From Pontibacter ruber (GTDB lineage: Bacteria > Bacteroidota > Bacteroidia > Cytophagales > Hymenobacteraceae): a DNA stretch of 64,000 bases. Shown here piece after piece: positions 59,902 through 64,000 of the stretch. The notes below the pieces were generated by a model. The model was not told the DNA's origin. It searched no databases and saw only the letters and a list, made by a program, of their open reading frames with translations. Each line of letters opens with the position of its first letter. The stretch's first letter is position 1. Location of the stretch: NCBI RefSeq assembly GCF_023630205.1, contig NZ_JALPRR010000002.1, positions 186,001-250,000 on the forward strand. Reading direction: 5' to 3'. A program made the position numbers and the translations under genes.

Positions 59902-61281
59902 TTAAACCGATTTACTAAACACCGGTGTAGTAGGCTGGCTGGCCCAGAGGCGGGCATCAAGGCACATGGCAATGTTGCGCACGAATGGCTTGCCGGCTGG
60001 CAGCACCTGTATGCTCTTGTCCGTGTATTCTACCAAGCCATCTTCCGCAAGGGACTGCAGGCGGATGAGGGCATCTACAAAGTATGGCAGCTCTGTTGAG
60101 TCCCAGCTGGTAAAGTCGCGGCACATCAGGTTCTGGATGTGTTTTCGCAGCAGCATGTCTTCTTCGGTCAGCTCGTGGCCTTTCAGAATAGGCAGGTGCC
60201 CGGAGAACACAGCCTCCTCATACGCCTCTACTTCTTTCACGTTCTGCATAAAGGCAGTGCCGGTATCCGAAATGCTGGAGGCTCCTAAACCGATCAGCAA
60301 CTCAGTGTGGCGTGGCGTGTAGCCCATGAAGTTACGGTGCAGGGTGCCTTTCGCGGAGGCAATGCAAAGCTCATCTTCCGGCAGGGCAAAGTGGTCCATG
60401 CCAGTTTCGATATAGCCGGCCTCCTGCAGCATTTCCCGGCCAAGCTCGTAGAGGCCACGCTTCACTTCCGGAACAGGCAGGTCGGCTTCGGAGTAGCGGC
60501 GCTGGGCTTTGCTCTTCCAGGGCACGTGTGCATAGCTGTAAAAAGCAATCCGCTCGGGGCGCAGCTCTTTCACTTTCTCGATGGTGTTGCGAACGCTGTC
60601 GGCCGTCTGGTGTGGCAGGCCGTAGATAATGTCGCCGTTAATGGAAGTATAACCAATGGTGCGGGCGGCATCAAAGATCTCTTTTGTCTTCTCAAATGTC
60701 TGGATGCGGTTGATCACGAACTGTACCCTCGGATCGAAGTCCTGGATACCCACGCTCAGCCTGCGGAAGCCCAGATCATACAGCACCTGCAGTTGCTCGG
60801 CATTGGTGGCATTGGGGTGTACCTCCACGCTGAAAGCGGCATCCGGTGTTGCTTCTGTTTTCTCCAGCAGCTTCTCCAGCAATGTTTTCAGGTTCTGCGC
60901 GCTGAAGAAGGTAGGCGTACCGCCCCCTAAATGCAGCTCCGTGATGCGGGGCTTTTCGTCGAACAGGGTCAGGTATTGCTCCCACTCCTGCAGCAGGGCG
61001 GCCATGTAAGGCTCCTCTACGGCATGGTTCTTCGTGATGCGCTTGTTACAGCCGCAGTAGGTGCACAACTGCTCGCAAAAGGGCAGGTGCAGGTACAAAC
61101 TGATGCCTTCCTTAGAATTGGTTTTGCGGAAAGCCTGTTGCACATGTAGTTTCCAACGCTCCTCTGTCAGTGGCTTCTCGTCCCAGAAGGGAACCGTCGG
61201 GTAGCTGGTGTAGCGCGGCGATGGCACATCGTACTTTGCCAGCAACTCGGCAGGGGTAGGTATTGAAACAGGCGTAACCAT
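59902..61281 (-). CDS. hemN: Oxygen-independent coproporphyrinogen III oxidase
   Basis: A 459-residue cytoplasmic radical-SAM enzyme that decarboxylates coproporphyrinogen III to protoporphyrinogen IX without oxygen. The N-terminus YDVPSPRYTSYPTVPFW is the HemN signature. The iron-sulfur motif is C69-x3-C73-x2-C76 in LPFCEQLCTYCGC, followed by LHLGGGTPTFF and SINGDIIYGLPHQT. A HemN C-terminal domain (about 340-440) follows. The length is normal and separates it from shorter HemW relatives. It faces hemJ with the repeat-rich region in between. Confidence 0.95.
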   Translation of the reverse strand: MVTPVSIPTPAELLAKYDVPSPRYTSYPTVPFWDEKPLTEERWKLHVQQAFRKTNSKEGISLYLHLPFCEQLCTYCGCNKRITKNHAVEEPYMAALLQEWEQYLTLFDEKPRITELHLGGGTPTFFSAQNLKTLLEKLLEKTEATPDAAFSVEVHPNATNAEQLQVLYDLGFRRLSVGIQDFDPRVQFVINRIQTFEKTKEIFDAARTIGYTSINGDIIYGLPHQTADSVRNTIEKVKELRPERIAFYSYAHVPWKSKAQRRYSEADLPVPEVKRGLYELGREMLQEAGYIETGMDHFALPEDELCIASAKGTLHRNFMGYTPRHTELLIGLGASSISDTGTAFMQNVKEVEAYEEAVFSGHLPILKGHELTEEDMLLRKHIQNLMCRDFTSWDSTELPYFVDALIRLQSLAEDGLVEYTDKSIQVLPAGKPFVRNIAMCLDARLWASQPTTPVFSKSV

Positions 61282-61492
61282 ATATTTTCCAGTTTGATTA
61301 TTATGTAAAGTATAGAAGATTCCTTAACTGGTCTCCTCAACTGGTACAAAGGTCGGGAGTGAAAGGCCCGTAAGAAATGACATTTATCAGTACCAGTAGA
61401 TGATTATTATCAATACTGGCTAATTCAACAGAAATTTATACTTTGCAGCACCCTGAGGTACAAAACACAGCAAACCCTAAGAAGATACAGCC

Positions 61493-62602
61493 ATGGATAT
61501 CGCCACGCCAACCTTACTGCTTGATGAAAAGAAGTGCAGACAGAACATTGCCATGATGGTGGAGAAGGCAGCACGCAACCAGGTCCGCCTGCGCCCACAT
61601 TTTAAAACGCATCAGTCGGCGCAGGTAGGGGAGTGGTTTCGGGAGCAGGGCATCACGGCCATCACCGTGTCTTCGCTGCGGATGGCACAGTACTTTGCTG
61701 CCCATGGCTGGAACGATATCATGGTGGCCATTCCAATGAACATCCGGGAGATGGGCCTGGTAAACGAACTGGCTTCGCGGATACAACTGCATGTGGTGGC
61801 CGTAAACCCTGAGACGGTGGAAGCGTTGATTGGGCAGCTGCAATACCCGGTAAACCTGTGGGTGAAGATCGACACCGGCTATCACCGCACCGGCGTAACG
61901 CCGCACAGCCACCAGGAACTGGACCACATCCTGAATCTCACCACCAGGAGCGAACTGCTACGCTTCGCCGGTTTCCTGGCCCACGACGGCCATACCTATA
62001 AACAGACAGAGAAAGAAGAGATTCAAACCATCCATAACACCACGGTTTACCTGCTTAACCTGGTGCGCGATCGTTACAAAAACCACTTTCCGGGCCTGCA
62101 GCTTTCTTTGGGCGATACGCCTTCCTGCAGTGTGCTGGAAGAGCTGAGAGGGGTAGACGAGATCAGGCCCGGCAATTACGTGTTTTACGACCTGACGCAG
62201 CAGCACATCGGCTCCTGTACCTACGAGCAGATAGCAGTATGCATGGCCTGCCCGGTAGTAGCCAAACACCCGGACCGCAACGAGATCATCCTGTACGGGG
62301 GCAGCGTGCACTTTTCTAAAGACAACCTGCTCCAGGAAGACGGTTCTGTAATCTTCGGGCGCGTGGTAGAGTTTACGCCGCAAGGATGGTCTGCGCCCTT
62401 GGCTGATGCGGCAGTGGTTTCCTTGTCGCAGGAGCACGGGGTGGTGCGCATTCACAACAAGGCCCTGTTCGACCACTACAGGATCGGTGACGTAATGGGT
62501 ATACTTCCCATTCATTCCTGCCTTACCGCCGATGTGATGAAAAGCTACCTGACACTGGACGGCAGGCGCCTGGAGCACTTGTCAGGTGTGCCACAATGGT
62601 GA
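61493..62602 (+). CDS. D-threonine aldolase/D-serine dehydratase-like PLP enzyme
   Basis: A 369-residue fold-type III PLP enzyme of the alanine racemase N-terminal family with a DSD1-like C-terminal domain. The Schiff-base Lys is in LRPHFKTHQSAQVGEWF (about residue 38), followed by VKIDTGYHRTGV (about 123-134) and SLGDTPSC. The metal-binding His-x-Cys pair of the C-terminal domain is in GILPIHSCLTADVM (about 345), with QEHGVVRI shortly before. It cleaves or dehydrates a D-hydroxy amino acid; which one cannot be told. A TATACTTTGCA element lies about 40 bases upstream. Confidence 0.85.
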   Translation: MDIATPTLLLDEKKCRQNIAMMVEKAARNQVRLRPHFKTHQSAQVGEWFREQGITAITVSSLRMAQYFAAHGWNDIMVAIPMNIREMGLVNELASRIQLHVVAVNPETVEALIGQLQYPVNLWVKIDTGYHRTGVTPHSHQELDHILNLTTRSELLRFAGFLAHDGHTYKQTEKEEIQTIHNTTVYLLNLVRDRYKNHFPGLQLSLGDTPSCSVLEELRGVDEIRPGNYVFYDLTQQHIGSCTYEQIAVCMACPVVAKHPDRNEIILYGGSVHFSKDNLLQEDGSVIFGRVVEFTPQGWSAPLADAAVVSLSQEHGVVRIHNKALFDHYRIGDVMGILPIHSCLTADVMKSYLTLDGRRLEHLSGVPQW

Positions 62603-62606
62603 CAGG

Positions 62607-62631
62607 AAGTATAAAGCAGCTGTTTATACTT
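62607..62631. terminator. Hairpin from inverted AAGTATAAA arms
   Basis: AAGTATAAA (62607-62615) and TTTATACTT (62623-62631) pair perfectly over 9 bases around the 7-base loop GCAGCTG, 4 bases after the stop codon. It probably terminates or trims the transcript. Confidence 0.55.
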
Positions 62632-62650
62632 TGGAAGGCAATGATATGGC

Positions 62651-62668
62651 GCGAGCGTCCTCGCTCGT
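62651..62668. repeat. Small GCGAGCG hairpin, dispersed-repeat type
   Basis: CGAGCG-TCCT-CGCTCG (62652-62667) within GGCGCGAGCGTCCTCGCTCG. Similar words occur as intergenic elements in many genomes. It lies between convergent genes. Confidence 0.55.
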
Positions 62669-62763
62669 GACTTGCTATAGTGGGGCATCCGGCCCAGTTG
62701 GGTATGAAGTCCAAGTATAGCTAGTACACAACGAACTCAAAACCTCGGGCCACAAATTTATAC

Positions 62764-63624
62764 TTACAGCCGGATAATGGCCTCGTAAGCTCCTTTTACC
62801 ACGGCGGCCATTTTATCAAAATTCAGCGTGTCGATGGTATCGCTCGTCTGGTGGTAGTGCGGGTTGCGCAGGAAAGAAGAATCGTTGATCATGACGGCGT
62901 TGATGTCATACTTCCAGTAGTTGCGGTGATCGGAGAGGCCCACCAGGCCAAAGCCTTCCGGCAGGTTTACCGACTGCACATCAACGGTGGTTTGCTGCCG
63001 CATCAGGTCACGGACGTGTTCTGTGTACTTCTCCTGTCCGGTTTTGCCTACCACCACTATAAAATTGCCGGTATTGGGGTAGTATTTTGCCAGTTGGGGG
63101 GCCGGGAATTGCTGGGAGTTGGGCTCATCTGAAAAGTAGCCGATCATTTCATAACACACCATGGCCTTCACTTTTACGCCCTGCTTATGCAGCGACCGGG
63201 CATGGAAAGCGCTGCCCATGTCCTCGCTGGCAAAGAAGGGAGGCTCTTCCAGGCAATAGGCTACCAACTCGATGGGGTGGCGCAGGGCAGGCTTGTTCTG
63301 GTGCAGCAAGCGGGCAGTTTCGAGCATGCCGGCTACGCCACTGGCGTTATCGTCGGCACCCGGCTGGTTGCCGCACACATCGTAGTGGGCACCTACTACC
63401 AACCGCTCCTCTGCACTGTTGCCATCAAAATAGGCAATGATGTTCTTGTAGGTCCGGCCATCCACCTCATAAGGTTGCTCTTTCACCTGGCAATCAAGTT
63501 TCTCCAGTTCCGTTCTGATATAGGCAGCTGCCTCGTTCAGCGAATCCATGTTCATGTAATTTCTGGCCGGTGTAAGAGACGTCAGCGCGAGCACATCCTG
63601 GTATAATCTTTCCTTGCTGTTCAT
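62764..63624 (-). CDS. M28 family metallopeptidase
   Basis: A 286-residue zinc aminopeptidase-like protein without a signal peptide. Metal ligands: His and Asp in LVVGAHYDVCGNQPGADDNA (about 81-100), Glu-Glu in AYCLEEPPFF (about 129) and a distal His in FLRNPHYHQTSDTIDTLNF (about 251). VCYEMIGYFSDEP, with a further acidic ligand, is in between. It is shorter than secreted M28 enzymes and lacks a protease-associated domain. It should release N-terminal residues from peptides or act on a related amide; the location appears cytoplasmic. Confidence 0.87.
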   Translation of the reverse strand: MNSKERLYQDVLALTSLTPARNYMNMDSLNEAAAYIRTELEKLDCQVKEQPYEVDGRTYKNIIAYFDGNSAEERLVVGAHYDVCGNQPGADDNASGVAGMLETARLLHQNKPALRHPIELVAYCLEEPPFFASEDMGSAFHARSLHKQGVKVKAMVCYEMIGYFSDEPNSQQFPAPQLAKYYPNTGNFIVVVGKTGQEKYTEHVRDLMRQQTTVDVQSVNLPEGFGLVGLSDHRNYWKYDINAVMINDSSFLRNPHYHQTSDTIDTLNFDKMAAVVKGAYEAIIRL

Positions 63625-63753
63625 GAGTTTATTTTCACAAAATATGCTACCTCTTACGGCGAAGCTTATTGTTGCTGACGAATCCTTTACAAAAATCTGT
63701 AATCAGAAGTATGAAACTATACAGCTGATGTTATAAACCATTTGATTGGCGGC

Positions 63754-63782
63754 TTGGGTTTTCTCCTAAAATTATACCTTTG
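63754..63782 (+). promoter_or_regulatory. Promoter of the last, partial gene
   Basis: TTG (63754-63756), 18 bases, then TACCTTTG (63775-63782), a perfect match to the Bacteroidota pattern. GGAGG at 63787-63791 is a Shine-Dalgarno-like sequence 5 bases before the start codon at 63797. Confidence 0.75.
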
Positions 63783-63796
63783 CAGTGGAGGTATAC

Positions 63797-64000
63797 ATGC
63801 AAACATCCAAGGCTCCTGTCAAAAAAGCACCTGTTAAGAAAGCACCCGTAAAGCGGGCACCTGCAAAGCGCAAAAAGCAGCAAAAAAAGCAGTCGCCTGT
63901 ATTTTTCTGGGGAGGCATTGCTGTGCTGACCGCTATTGCCTTGCTGGTGCTGTACGTGGAGTTCTTCGTGGACAGAAAGGAGCCTACTGTCTGGCCGCAG
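63797..64000 (+). CDS. N-terminal part of a membrane-anchored protein
   Basis: The first 68 residues of a protein that runs past the window end. A basic, repetitive start (APVKKAPVKKAPVKRAPAKR) is followed by one membrane segment (about residues 41-57, WGGIAVLTAIALLVLYV) and then EFFVDRKEP. Such Lys/Ala/Pro-rich cytoplasmic tails before a single anchor occur in Bacteroidota envelope enzymes, but too little is visible to name a family. Start choice rests on the promoter and GGAGG just upstream. Confidence 0.75.
   Translation, partial: MQTSKAPVKKAPVKKAPVKRAPAKRKKQQKKQSPVFFWGGIAVLTAIALLVLYVEFFVDRKEPTVWPQ

Overview
The window looks like a chromosomal segment of a Bacteroidota member of the Cytophagales/Hymenobacteraceae type (Pontibacter-like). 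I infer this from four proteins that end in a T9SS sorting domain, promoter elements of the TTG-N18-TAnnTTTG type, a Bacteroidota-style signal peptidase I with a large insertion, and families typical of the phylum. Nothing in the sequence names a species. There are no rRNA or tRNA genes, no CRISPR array and no recognisable transposase.

Layout. 1-5540: sugar-nucleotide cassette on the + strand (end of a CDP-glucose synthase, an SDR epimerase/dehydratase, a 3,5-epimerase, a COG4091-type dehydrogenase with SAF domain, a second nucleotidyltransferase, a GT4). 5621-9550: minus-strand operon of an MBOAT O-acyltransferase, an AlgX/AlgJ-like SGNH protein and a GT61. 9902-14265: two secreted T9SS cargo proteins (SGNH hydrolase; double LamG protein). 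14399-29674: exopolysaccharide block on the minus strand. It reads Wza-like export protein, Wzc-like tyrosine kinase, Wzx flippase, GT4, Wzy-like polymerase, GT, GT4, GT2 and a membrane-anchored beta-helix protein, followed by a second, secreted beta-helix/PA14 protein. The two beta-helix proteins share about 240 nearly identical residues. 30090-32319: polysaccharide deacetylase, methyltransferase and a DUF1737 miniprotein.

32603-41505: one long minus-strand operon of a MacAB/TolC-type efflux system (adaptor, outer-membrane channel, ATPase, two FtsX-like permeases) ending in an NtrC-type regulator and its histidine kinase. A sigma-54-like promoter and an enhancer-like inverted repeat lie just upstream of the first gene. 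41797-43943: a partly AT-rich trio of probable toxin-immunity genes (Imm51-like lipoprotein, DUF4261, DUF4272). 44084-64000: housekeeping and mixed genes (lepB, lipocalin-like, SDR, amidohydrolase, bestrophin, Xaa-Pro aminopeptidase, a seven-bladed propeller T9SS protein, a citrulline-hydrolase-like pentein, AEC transporter, RluF-type pseudouridine synthase, zinc-ribbon protein, HemJ, HemN, a D-threonine-aldolase-like PLP enzyme, an M28 peptidase and the start of one more gene).

Two genome-scale signals stand out. The heptamer AAGTATA/TATACTT occurs roughly a hundred times by eye in 64 kb (about 8 expected for a random 7-mer on both strands), in genes and between them, in both orientations and all frames. 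It resembles HIP1 of cyanobacteria and I know of no description of it. Second, several families of dispersed palindromic intergenic repeats cluster at 59.2-59.9 kb and inside the efflux operon at 38.5-38.7 kb.
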